Shown here: positions 1-5,677 of the stretch, one piece after another | How positions within the stretch are numbered: position 1 is the stretch's first letter | Layout of the letters: every line of letters starts with the position of its first letter | Origin: an uncultured Sphingomonadales bacterium | GTDB taxonomy: Bacteria; Pseudomonadota; Alphaproteobacteria; Sphingomonadales; Sphingomonadaceae | Length of the DNA: 5,757 bases | Direction: 5' to 3' | Assembly (NCBI GenBank): GCA_903868655.1 | Contig: CAIPWG010000451.1 | Location: 1-5,757, forward strand | The notes under the pieces: generated by a model | The model's database searches: none | What the model was told of the DNA's origin: nothing | Seen by the model: only the letters and a program-made list of their open reading frames with translations | Program-made: the position numbers and the translations under genes

Positions 1-99
1 ATTGATTTCGGCACCACAGGACAGACACTCTGCGCAATGCCGGGTTAGGCCAAGTCCGCTTCCCTCCACTTCGGGGCATAGACGTTCGTCGTCCGCCAC
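1..99 (-). other. Possible start of a Cys-rich leftward reading frame (weak)
   Basis: The first 105 bases hold no recognisable gene. One leftward frame is open from a stop at about 114 to the window edge, with GTG at 99-97 as its only early start. It would give 33 codons with a zinc-ribbon-like spacing, C22-x2-C25-x2-C28. Against it: no spaced ribosome binding site (AGG directly abuts the GTG), mixed third-base composition, no family I recognise, and an overlapping leftward frame from ATG at 79-77 that is equally open. It could be a real partial gene or non-coding DNA. Confidence 0.15.
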
Positions 100-105
100 C
101 CTGCC

Positions 106-146
106 AAAAAATCAACAAACTCCCCGGGTAAAGCCCGAGGAGTTTG
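106..146 (-). terminator. Rho-independent terminator after the SDR gene
   Basis: Bases 116-123 pair with 139-146 (8 bp). After one C-A mismatch, 125-128 pair with 134-137 around a five-base loop. Read leftward, the hairpin is followed four bases later by six T (106-111 are A on the + strand). It starts 17 bases past the dehydrogenase stop codon and should end the glycosylase-dehydrogenase transcript. There is no T-run on the rightward side, so it looks unidirectional. Confidence 0.85.
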
Positions 147-162
147 CCATGGTGCGCAAGAC

Positions 163-963
163 TTAGCCCAGTGGGCGGCCAGATGCCCGGTTGCGATTGC
201 GGATCAGCCCCGGCAGGAAACGGGCGAAGAACTGCGCTTGCCGGGCGGTCTTGCCAACCATCGTGTGCAGGCGATCACCGTGAACGGCGGCCCAGGCGGC
301 ATCGGCCACGGTGGTCACGGGGGTGATTTCGAGCTTGGCATCGACCACGCGGTCGCGGATCGCTTCGTTGCTTTTACGGTTGGGCGCGATGTCGAGCAAC
401 GGGGTTTCGATGAAACCGGGCATCAGGTCGCGCACCGCGATACCATCGGCGGCCCATTCGCCATCTAGCGATTCGGTCACCGCCCGAACGCCAAATTTGG
501 TGGCGCAATAGACCGAGGCGCCGGGCACGCCATAAATGCCCGCAGCACTCGCCGTGTTGAGCAGGCACGATCCGGGAGCACGCGCTTTCAACCAGGGATA
601 GGCGGCCTGCGCGCCAAACAGCACGCCTTTCAGGTTGATATCAAGCGTGCGTTCGATCTCTTCGGCGGAACAATCGATCAACGCGCCGCCAATGGGAATG
701 CCGGCATTGTTGAACACCACATCGATCCCGCCCGCCGCTTCGGCAAAGGCGCCCAGCGCCTCGTCCCACTGGCCGCGGTTGCGCACATCGAGTTTCGTGG
801 TGAAGCAGCGCCCAGCTGGCAACAGCGCGCGGGTTCCAGCCATGCCCTCTTCGTTGATATCACCGATGCCGACAAACCAGCCTTCGCCCGCAAACTTGAT
901 CGCCACGGCGCGGCCAATGCCCGATCCGCCGCCGGTGATGAAAATGGCTTTGCCCTGTGTCAT
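163..963 (-). CDS. Short-chain dehydrogenase/reductase (SDR family oxidoreductase)
   Basis: A 266-residue classical SDR, the usual length for the family, predicted cytosolic. The N-terminus carries the Rossmann glycine motif TGGGSGIG (residues 10-17). D35 at the end of the second strand suggests preference for NAD(H) over NADP(H). NNAG follows at 85-88. The catalytic tetrad is complete: N110, S139, Y152 and K156 (YCATK). The substrate cannot be read from sequence; a small alcohol or ketone is all that can be said. I chose ATG at 963-961 because the protein then starts MTQGKAIFITGG, as SDRs do, and ACAGG lies six bases upstream; ATG at 969-967 is a close alternative. The longer open frame to 1020 adds a non-homologous basic stretch. 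It lies 75 bases downstream of the glycosylase gene with no clear terminator between, so probably one transcript. Family call firm, substrate unknown. Confidence 0.93.
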   Translation of the reverse strand: MTQGKAIFITGGGSGIGRAVAIKFAGEGWFVGIGDINEEGMAGTRALLPAGRCFTTKLDVRNRGQWDEALGAFAEAAGGIDVVFNNAGIPIGGALIDCSAEEIERTLDINLKGVLFGAQAAYPWLKARAPGSCLLNTASAAGIYGVPGASVYCATKFGVRAVTESLDGEWAADGIAVRDLMPGFIETPLLDIAPNRKSNEAIRDRVVDAKLEITPVTTVADAAWAAVHGDRLHTMVGKTARQAQFFARFLPGLIRNRNRASGRPLG

Positions 964-1038
964 GCGCATCCTGTCCCCATGTTTTGTTCGCGATCCCGTG
1001 TGGCACAGGCTCCGCGGCAATCAAAGCGCGGGATTGTT

Positions 1039-1638
1039 TTAGCAATGCCACGTGAATATCGCGAGTGCGCCGCGATGCGGACGCCAGATTTCCGCCATCG
1101 TGCGCGTGGTTTTTTCATCGGGCCGCGCATCCAGCCCCAACAATTTGCCCAGCCCGATCTGCACCGCCAAATCGCCCGCGGGCCAGATATCGGGGCGCCC
1201 TTCGGCAAACAACAGATAGATTTCCGCAGACCAGCGTCCAATACCCTTGATCTGCGTCAGTTGTGCAATCGCCGCCTCATCCTCATTGGGCAGCGCATCA
1301 AATTGCAGCGTTCCATCGGCCACCAGTTCGCACAGCGACCGGGCATAGCCCTGTTTCTGCCGCGACAGGCCACACCCGCGCAAATCGTCGAACGAGGCAG
1401 ACAGCACATCGTGGGGGGTCATGCCTTCGCCCAGCAACACCTCCAGCTTGGTCCAGACCGAACGGGCCGCGGCCACGCTGACTTGCTGACCCACGATGGT
1501 GCGCAACAAAGTGCGCCAGCCGCGCGCGCTGATCCGCGGTTCGGGATAGCCGACCCGCGCGATGGCGGATGCCAGAGGCGGACTGGCCTGCGCGATATGA
1601 TCGAGACCTGCGCGGAGCTGGTCGGCCGTTAGCCCCAT
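1039..1638 (-). CDS. DNA-3-methyladenine glycosylase, AlkA-like HhH-GPD family
   Basis: A 199-residue protein of the helix-hairpin-helix/Gly-Pro-Asp superfamily, AlkA (glycosylase II) branch, which removes alkylated purines in base-excision repair. Seen: [15 protein letters not shown] near residues 44-58, typical of the family; the hairpin [12 protein letters not shown] at 127-138; and the catalytic-loop aspartate D156 in AGDLAV. The C-terminal [13 protein letters not shown] resembles the usual family ending. The size fits short bacterial AlkA proteins lacking the E. coli N-terminal domain. ATG at 1638-1636 is chosen by homology, but no good ribosome binding site precedes it. In-frame GTG at 1647-1645 is an alternative. 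The open frame continues to 2079 across the divergent ferredoxin gene and is not coding there. Translation is probably coupled to the overlapping 12-codon leader frame. Specificity (3-methyladenine versus broader) cannot be told. Confidence 0.92.
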   Translation of the reverse strand: MGLTADQLRAGLDHIAQASPPLASAIARVGYPEPRISARGWRTLLRTIVGQQVSVAAARSVWTKLEVLLGEGMTPHDVLSASFDDLRGCGLSRQKQGYARSLCELVADGTLQFDALPNEDEAAIAQLTQIKGIGRWSAEIYLLFAEGRPDIWPAGDLAVQIGLGKLLGLDARPDEKTTRTMAEIWRPHRGALAIFTWHC

Positions 1639-1667
1639 GGCGCGCACCGCAGTTCTGAAAATCGCAT
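1629..1667 (-). CDS. Short leader frame (12 codons) overlapping the glycosylase start
   Basis: ATG at 1667-1665 is preceded by AAGGAGG (complement of 1673-1679) with a five-base spacer, a near-ideal ribosome binding site. The frame reads [12 protein letters not shown] and stops with TAA at 1631-1629, overlapping the glycosylase start ATG (1638-1636) by ten bases in another frame. The arrangement suits termination-reinitiation: ribosomes loaded at the leader stop within five bases of the glycosylase start, which has no good site of its own. The peptide shows no codon run typical of attenuation. It could instead mean that the real gene starts here and a frameshift or sequencing error separates the two frames. 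Peptide function, if any, is unknown. Confidence 0.5.
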   Translation of the reverse strand: MRFSELRCAPWG

Positions 1668-1679
1668 ATGCCCCTCCTT

Positions 1680-1710
1680 TTTGGCATGCGTACCGGGCCG
1701 TCTTGCCAAA
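1680..1710. promoter_or_regulatory. Perfect 7-bp dyad upstream of the glycosylase leader, possible operator
   Basis: TTTGGCA at 1680-1686 is matched exactly by TGCCAAA at 1704-1710 with 17 bases between. Arm centres are 24 bases apart, about two helical turns and a bit, compatible with a dimeric regulator. It lies in the roughly 150-base divergent region between the glycosylase leader and the ferredoxin, touching the leader's ribosome binding site. TTGGCA, read on the minus strand, could also be part of a -35 box. No regulator is encoded nearby and the dyad may be chance. Confidence 0.3.
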
Positions 1711-1818
1711 GTCACGCGCGACGGATACCAGCCGCGCCGAAGCAAACACACAGCACGCGCGCGGCGGGCGGCCAATTTCGGGCCGGACAGTCGTGCCGCA
1801 CACCGGAGACTTGGGACC

Positions 1819-2136
1819 ATGCCAAAGCTGACTGTCGTGAACCGCGCCGGCGAAGAAAAGACCATCGATGCCACCACCGGCACGACGGTGATGGAAGCCA
1901 TCCGCGACAACGGTTTTGACGAGTTGCTGGCACTGTGCGGCGGATGCTGCTCGTGCGCGACATGCCACGTGTTTATCGACCCGGCCTTTGCCGACAAGCT
2001 GGCCCCGCTCAGCGAAGATGAAAACGATTTGCTCGACAGCTCCGAACACCGTGGCCCGCAGTCGCGCCTGTCGTGTCAATTGCCGATCACCGATGCGATG
2101 GACGGCCTGGTCGTGACAATCGCGCCTGAAGACTGA
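1819..2136 (+). CDS. [2Fe-2S] ferredoxin, adrenodoxin/putidaredoxin type
   Basis: A 105-residue plant/vertebrate-type [2Fe-2S] ferredoxin, the normal length for the class; a soluble one-electron carrier. The cluster ligands are C40, C46, C49 (C-x5-C-x2-C) and C86 in the RLSCQL segment. The CGG..SCATCHV core resembles putidaredoxin and the ferredoxins that serve bacterial cytochrome P450 enzymes rather than the Isc biogenesis ferredoxin. Two more cysteines, C43 and C44, sit inside the ligand loop where putidaredoxin has Ser-Ala. ATG at 1819 is chosen because MPKLTVVN is the normal family start; GGAG at 1805-1808 lies ten bases upstream. No P450 or ferredoxin reductase is in the window, so the partner is unknown. 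The gene is divergent from the glycosylase and closed by its own terminator, so probably monocistronic. Confidence 0.95.
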   Translation: MPKLTVVNRAGEEKTIDATTGTTVMEAIRDNGFDELLALCGGCCSCATCHVFIDPAFADKLAPLSEDENDLLDSSEHRGPQSRLSCQLPITDAMDGLVVTIAPED

Positions 2137-2157
2137 TCGCGAATTGCATTGCGTTGC

Positions 2158-2194
2158 AAAAGGCCCGCTTGCCCCTTGGCAGGCGGGCCTTTTT
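2158..2194 (+). terminator. Strong rho-independent terminator after the ferredoxin
   Basis: Bases 2158-2173 pair with 2178-2193 (16 bp, one G-T wobble) around the four-base loop CCTT, with a T-run at 2190-2194. The stem is flanked by A on the left and T on the right, so it may also stop leftward transcription. It starts 22 bases past the ferredoxin stop codon and ends 36 bases before the next gene's start. Confidence 0.92.
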
Positions 2195-2229
2195 GCTGGA
2201 TGGATCAGGCCTGTCTTGAAGGAATCGCG

Positions 2230-3585
2230 ATGCCATTGTTTCGTCTAATCACACGTCTTGTGTTGGCGCTCCTGATGATCGCGCCCGTGCCGGTACTGGC
2301 TCGCCCGGTTCTGTTGATCTCGATCGACGGCCTGCGCCCCGCCGATGTCTTGCAAGCGCGCCAGCGCGGGCTCAATTTGCCCAATCTGACCGCGTTTTTG
2401 ACCAATGGCAGCTATGCCGACGGCGTGGTCGGGGTGCTGCCCACGCTCACTTATCCCAGCCACACGACGCTGATCACCGGGGTATCGCCTGCCAAACACG
2501 GTATCCTGGCCAACACCACATTCGATCCGTTGCATGTCAACGATGACGGCTGGTATTGGTATGCCGAAGACAACAAGGCGCAGACGCTGTGGGATGCGGC
2601 GTTTCTGGCGCGGCTGACCACGGGCAATGTCCACTGGCCGGTGTCGGTGGGTGCGCGGCATATCACGTGGAACCTGCCGCAGATCTGGCGCACAGGGCAC
2701 GCCGACGATCGCAAACTGGTGCGAGCGCTGTCCACCCCCGGCCTGGTGACCGAAATCGAAGGTCAGCGGCGCGAAACGTATGCCGATGGCAAAGATGAAA
2801 CATTGCCCGGGGACAAATCGCGCGCAGGCTTTGCCCAGTCGCTGATCCGCCATCACCAGCCAGGGTTCCTGACGGTCTATCTGACCGCGCTCGATCATCA
2901 GCAACATCTGACCGGCCCGGGATCGCCCGAAGCGCACCAGACGCTGGAAGCGATCGACACGCTGGTCGGCGATATTGTGGCGATCGAACGCCAGTTTCAC
3001 CCCGACGCGGTGATTTCGGTAGTAAGCGACCATGGCTTTGCCTCGGTCGATACCGCGATCAATCTCTACCGTCCGTTCATCGATGCCGGATTGGTCACGA
3101 TCGATGCGGCGGGCAAGCTCAGCGGGTGGGACGCCACGCCCTGGGCCACCGGAGGTTCGTTTGCGATCGTCCTCGCGCGACCTGACGATGCAGCCCTGCG
3201 CGCCAAAGTTGGCGCTTTGTTGACCCGTTTGGCGGCTGATCCCGCCAACCGGATTGCGCAAGTGATCAGCGAGCCCGCGATTGCCGCAGCGGGCGGCAAC
3301 CCACGCGCGGCGTTTTATGTCAATCTGAAGATCGGCGCGGTGGCTGCACCGTTCCTGAGCGCCGGATTGCCATTGGTCGTGCCATCCAGCGCCTACAAAG
3401 GCATGCACGGTTATTTCCCGGCTGCGCCCGAAATGCGATCGACCTTTCTGATTGCTGGGCCGGGCATCGCCAAAGGCCGCGATCTGGGTGAAATCGACAT
3501 GCGCGCAATTGCGCCCACTTTGGCGCGGGCCATGGGCGCAACGTTGCCGGGTGCGGAAAAGCCGCCATTGCCGGTGCTGCAGTAA
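2230..3585 (+). CDS. Exported type I phosphodiesterase / nucleotide pyrophosphatase (alkaline phosphatase superfamily)
   Basis: A 451-residue protein of the ectonucleotide pyrophosphatase/phosphodiesterase (NPP) family, which hydrolyses phosphodiester or pyrophosphate bonds with two metal ions, usually zinc. A signal peptide is clear: basic start (R5, R9), hydrophobic core from about residue 10 to 23, and a VLA cleavage site after residue 24, so it should act in the periplasm. The metal and catalytic set is complete: D33 in SIDGLRP, nucleophile T74 in PTLTYPSHTTL, D222 and H226 in ALDHQQH, D267-H268 in VSDHG, and H393 in GMHGYFP. ATG at 2230 is chosen because the signal peptide begins there and GAAGGAA ends seven bases upstream; the frame is open back to 2149 but crosses the ferredoxin terminator. 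The substrate (nucleotides, phosphodiesters or other) cannot be fixed. Its promoter must lie in or very near the preceding terminator. Confidence 0.93.
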   Translation: MPLFRLITRLVLALLMIAPVPVLARPVLLISIDGLRPADVLQARQRGLNLPNLTAFLTNGSYADGVVGVLPTLTYPSHTTLITGVSPAKHGILANTTFDPLHVNDDGWYWYAEDNKAQTLWDAAFLARLTTGNVHWPVSVGARHITWNLPQIWRTGHADDRKLVRALSTPGLVTEIEGQRRETYADGKDETLPGDKSRAGFAQSLIRHHQPGFLTVYLTALDHQQHLTGPGSPEAHQTLEAIDTLVGDIVAIERQFHPDAVISVVSDHGFASVDTAINLYRPFIDAGLVTIDAAGKLSGWDATPWATGGSFAIVLARPDDAALRAKVGALLTRLAADPANRIAQVISEPAIAAAGGNPRAAFYVNLKIGAVAAPFLSAGLPLVVPSSAYKGMHGYFPAAPEMRSTFLIAGPGIAKGRDLGEIDMRAIAPTLARAMGATLPGAEKPPLPVLQ

Positions 3586-3586
3586 A

Positions 3587-3604
3587 CCCCTCTTCCGAGA
3601 GGGG
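3587..3604. terminator. Small hairpin between convergent genes, possible bidirectional terminator
   Basis: CCCCTCT (3587-3593) pairs with AGAGGGG (3598-3604) around a four-base loop, starting right after the phosphodiesterase stop and ending six bases before the argC stop. The leftward side has only TTT after the stem and the rightward side is T-poor, so it is a weak intrinsic terminator at best. Its place between convergent genes supports the role. Confidence 0.5.
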
Positions 3605-3610
3605 CCGTTG

Positions 3611-4540
3611 TCAGAGTATCAGCCCGGCGGTTTCGGGAAGACCGCTGATCAGGTTCAGGCTTTGCACGGCGGCACCGCTGGCGCCCTTGCCCAGATTGTC
3701 GAGTTCGGCCACCAGCCGGGCTTGATCGCCATCGGCGCTGGCGATGACATGCAGGCGCAGACCATCCCATGCGGCGGCGCCTTCGCGTAACAGGATTTCC
3801 CCGCTTTCGGGTGCAGACTGGGCAACCGAGACGACTTCGGACCCATCGTAGAACGCCGTGAGCGCAGCGCGCAGCATCGCCGGATCGGGCGCGCCGGGAA
3901 TGATCGACAACGGCAATGGCACTTCGACCACCATGCCGCGATAGGCAGGCACCACTGCGGGCGCAAACAGCGGTGCAATCGCAAGATGCGCATAAGCCTG
4001 CATTTCGGGCACATGTTTGTGCCCGAACGCCAGGCCATAGCCGCGCCAGCCAATGCCCGGATCGCGCACAAAACGTTCGATCAGCGCCTTGCCCCCGCCT
4101 GAATAGCCCGACACCGCATGGCATGAATAGGGCCAGGCCACCGGCAACAGGCCCGCGCGAACCAGCGGCGCCAGCAGCGCGATAAACCCGGTGGGGTAGC
4201 ATCCCGGATTCGAAATACGCTTGGCCTGCGCCACGGTATCGCGGCCGATCACCTCGGGGAAACCATAAGTCCAGCCGTCGGCCACGCGAAATGCGGTCGA
4301 GGCATCGATCACCCGCGTGCGATCGTTGGCGATCAGCCCAACCGCCTCGCGCGCGGCATCATCGGGCAGGCACAGAATCACAACATCGGCGTCGTTAAGC
4401 GCCTCGGTGCGTGCAGCGGCATCCTTGCGCCGGTCATCGGGCAAAGTGATCAGCGCAAATTCACTGCGCCCCGCCAGCCTTGCGGCGATTTCAAGCCCGG
4501 TGGTGCCGGCCGCACCATCGATGAAAACCGATGCCGTCAC
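3611..4540 (-). CDS. argC: N-acetyl-gamma-glutamyl-phosphate reductase, type 2
   Basis: A 309-residue ArgC, the NADPH-dependent third step of arginine biosynthesis: N-acetylglutamyl-phosphate to N-acetylglutamate semialdehyde, in the cytosol. The nucleotide-binding start VFIDGAAGTTGLEI (5-18) is followed by DDRRKDAAART and VVILCLPDDAARE, which mark the shorter type 2 form rather than the roughly 340-residue E. coli type. The catalytic cysteine is C114 in SNPGCYPTGF. A histidine-rich FGHKHVPEMQ segment and SGYSGGGK complete the signature. GTG at 4540-4538 is chosen: it gives the correct N-terminus, and its GTGA overlaps the stop of the SH3 gene by four bases, so translation is probably coupled. 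The frame is open up to 4609 inside the SH3 gene, which is not part of ArgC. It is the last gene of the leftward block; no other arg genes are in view. Confidence 0.96.
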   Translation of the reverse strand: MTASVFIDGAAGTTGLEIAARLAGRSEFALITLPDDRRKDAAARTEALNDADVVILCLPDDAAREAVGLIANDRTRVIDASTAFRVADGWTYGFPEVIGRDTVAQAKRISNPGCYPTGFIALLAPLVRAGLLPVAWPYSCHAVSGYSGGGKALIERFVRDPGIGWRGYGLAFGHKHVPEMQAYAHLAIAPLFAPAVVPAYRGMVVEVPLPLSIIPGAPDPAMLRAALTAFYDGSEVVSVAQSAPESGEILLREGAAAWDGLRLHVIASADGDQARLVAELDNLGKGASGAAVQSLNLISGLPETAGLIL

Positions 4541-4968
4541 AGCGCCGCCAGCGTATCCAGCGGAAGATATCCGACCAGGCCGTCTTCGCCAATTTGCCCC
4601 CACGCCCAACCGCCAGCCATATCAAGCACGTTGAACAGCGTGCCCGCAGCCAGCGTAGCCAGTACCGCCGCATCGGCGCGACCCAGTTGCACCAGCGATG
4701 CGCCGGTTTTTACCTCATGCGGCATGGGCACCGCATAATGCGGCACAAATATGCGCCCGGCACAGCGAATATGCGCCAAATCGCCCCGCACCGGGCGATG
4801 CAGCGGATCATACGTTTCAGACGGCTGCGAAAGCGGGAAATCGCGCTCGGTCAGCGGCATGGCATGGTCGGATGGCAAAAGTTCAGCGCTCAAAGGCCCG
4901 GTGTCCCGCAACGGCAAAGCGCGGCGCGTAGGCGAATTGCCCGCAGGGTTCAAGTCAAACGCCGCCAT
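4537..4968 (-). CDS. SH3-domain protein related to NlpC/P60 hydrolases, lacking the peptidase domain
   Basis: A 143-residue protein. Residues 1-55 are a low-identity leader. Residues 60-83 (DLAHIRCAGRIFVPHYA region) resemble the start of the sphingomonad NlpC/P60 cell-wall hydrolases. Residues 84-143 form one bacterial SH3-like domain with a conserved WAWGQ turn and a GLVGYLP strand. In the relatives I know, a C40 peptidase domain with catalytic Cys and His follows. Here the frame stops right after the SH3 fold and overlaps argC by four bases, so no catalytic domain is present. With neither signal peptide nor catalytic site, a binding role for peptidoglycan or a partner is inference. ATG at 4968-4966 overlaps the aminopeptidase end by 14 bases; no good ribosome binding site is seen, so coupling is likely. 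M37 (4860-4858) is an alternative start. Confidence 0.75.
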   Translation of the reverse strand: MAAFDLNPAGNSPTRRALPLRDTGPLSAELLPSDHAMPLTERDFPLSQPSETYDPLHRPVRGDLAHIRCAGRIFVPHYAVPMPHEVKTGASLVQLGRADAAVLATLAAGTLFNVLDMAGGWAWGQIGEDGLVGYLPLDTLAAL

Positions 4969-5656
4969 AACGGGCCAGCAAGAGTCCCCATGCGGCACGC
5001 AAACCCAGCGCCTCTCCGCCTTTGGGGCGGCCCGGTTTGGCAGCAGGTCGCCATGCGTAAGTGTCGAAATGCACCCAATCGACGCCTGCGCCGACAAATC
5101 GATCGAGAAACAGCGCGCCGACACTCGCACCAGCAAAGCCATTGGCCGCCGAGTTGACCATATCGGCCACATCCGATTTGAGATATTCACGATAACCATC
5201 GTGCAGCGGCAAACGCCACACCGGATCATCGCGTTCCAGCCCGGCCATGGTCAGCGCAGCGGCGGTCGCATCCTGCCTGGCAAACATTGCGGGCAGATCG
5301 GGCCCCAGCGCTACTCGTGCCGCACCTGTCAGCGTGGCAAAATCGATCAGCAGTTCGGGCGGGATTTCGCAGGCGCGGGTCAGCGCATCGCCCAGCACCA
5401 GTCGGCCTTCGGCGTCGGTATTCGTGACCTCGATCGACAGGCCCGCGCGCGATCGCAAAATATCGCCAGGGCGCATCGCATTGCCCGAAACCGCGTTTTC
5501 GACCGCAGGCACCAGCACGTGCAAACGCACGGGCAAACCCTGTTCCATAACCAGTCGCGCCAGTGCCAGCGCGTGTGCCGCACCGCCCATGTCCTTTTTC
5601 ATCAGCGCCATGCCCGAGCTTGGCTTCAGATCGAGCCCACCGCTGTCAAAGCACAC
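4955..5656 (-). CDS. Leucyl aminopeptidase (peptidase M17), N-terminally truncated, probable gene remnant
   Basis: This is the C-terminal catalytic domain of a leucyl aminopeptidase, a cytosolic metallopeptidase that removes N-terminal residues from peptides. Seen: CFDSGGLDLKPSSG, MKKDMGGAA, the family signature NTDAEGRLVL (79-88 from the GTG), and the sphingomonad-like ending HFDTYAWRPAAKPGRPKGG. M17 enzymes normally have about 450 or more residues with an N-terminal domain; only 233 codons remain from GTG 5656-5654. The frame extends upstream through the metal-binding Gly-Lys-Gly (5657-5665) to a TGA at 5680-5678, and nothing of the N-terminal domain appears in any frame beyond it. AGGA six bases before the GTG could allow initiation, but that product would lack the Lys metal ligand (Lys270 in E. 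coli PepA) and is probably inactive. It overlaps the SH3 gene by 14 bases. Confidence 0.85.
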   Translation of the reverse strand: MCFDSGGLDLKPSSGMALMKKDMGGAAHALALARLVMEQGLPVRLHVLVPAVENAVSGNAMRPGDILRSRAGLSIEVTNTDAEGRLVLGDALTRACEIPPELLIDFATLTGAARVALGPDLPAMFARQDATAAALTMAGLERDDPVWRLPLHDGYREYLKSDVADMVNSAANGFAGASVGALFLDRFVGAGVDWVHFDTYAWRPAAKPGRPKGGEALGLRAAWGLLLARYGGV

Positions 5657-5677
5657 GCCTTTTCCTGTCGCATTGCA

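Noticed and set aside
964..1038. Terminator or promoter between glycosylase and dehydrogenase
   Set aside because: Some short GC repeats can pair, but there is no clean stem with a T-run and no convincing -35/-10 pair.
1639..2079. Upstream extension of the glycosylase to 346 residues
   Set aside because: The extension lies antisense to the ferredoxin gene, and the protein matches the family only from residue 1 at 1638 onward.
2144..2158. TTGCA direct repeats after the ferredoxin
   Set aside because: Two five-base copies ten bases apart are too short and too likely by chance to call a site.
2149..2229. Earlier start for the phosphodiesterase
   Set aside because: It would include the ferredoxin terminator hairpin and bury the signal peptide; ATG 2230 has a good ribosome binding site.
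2245..3408. A 387-codon open frame antisense to the phosphodiesterase gene
   Set aside because: It is a shadow frame of GC-rich codons: Arg/Gln-rich, no domain, and opposite a gene with a complete catalytic set and signal peptide.
4541..4609. Upstream extension of ArgC into the SH3 gene
   Set aside because: The Rossmann strand begins right after GTG 4540, and the extension is Arg-rich with no homology.
4969..5229. Longer SH3 protein starting inside the aminopeptidase gene
   Set aside because: These codons are a shadow of the conserved aminopeptidase C-terminus, so the extra residues are not expected to be real.
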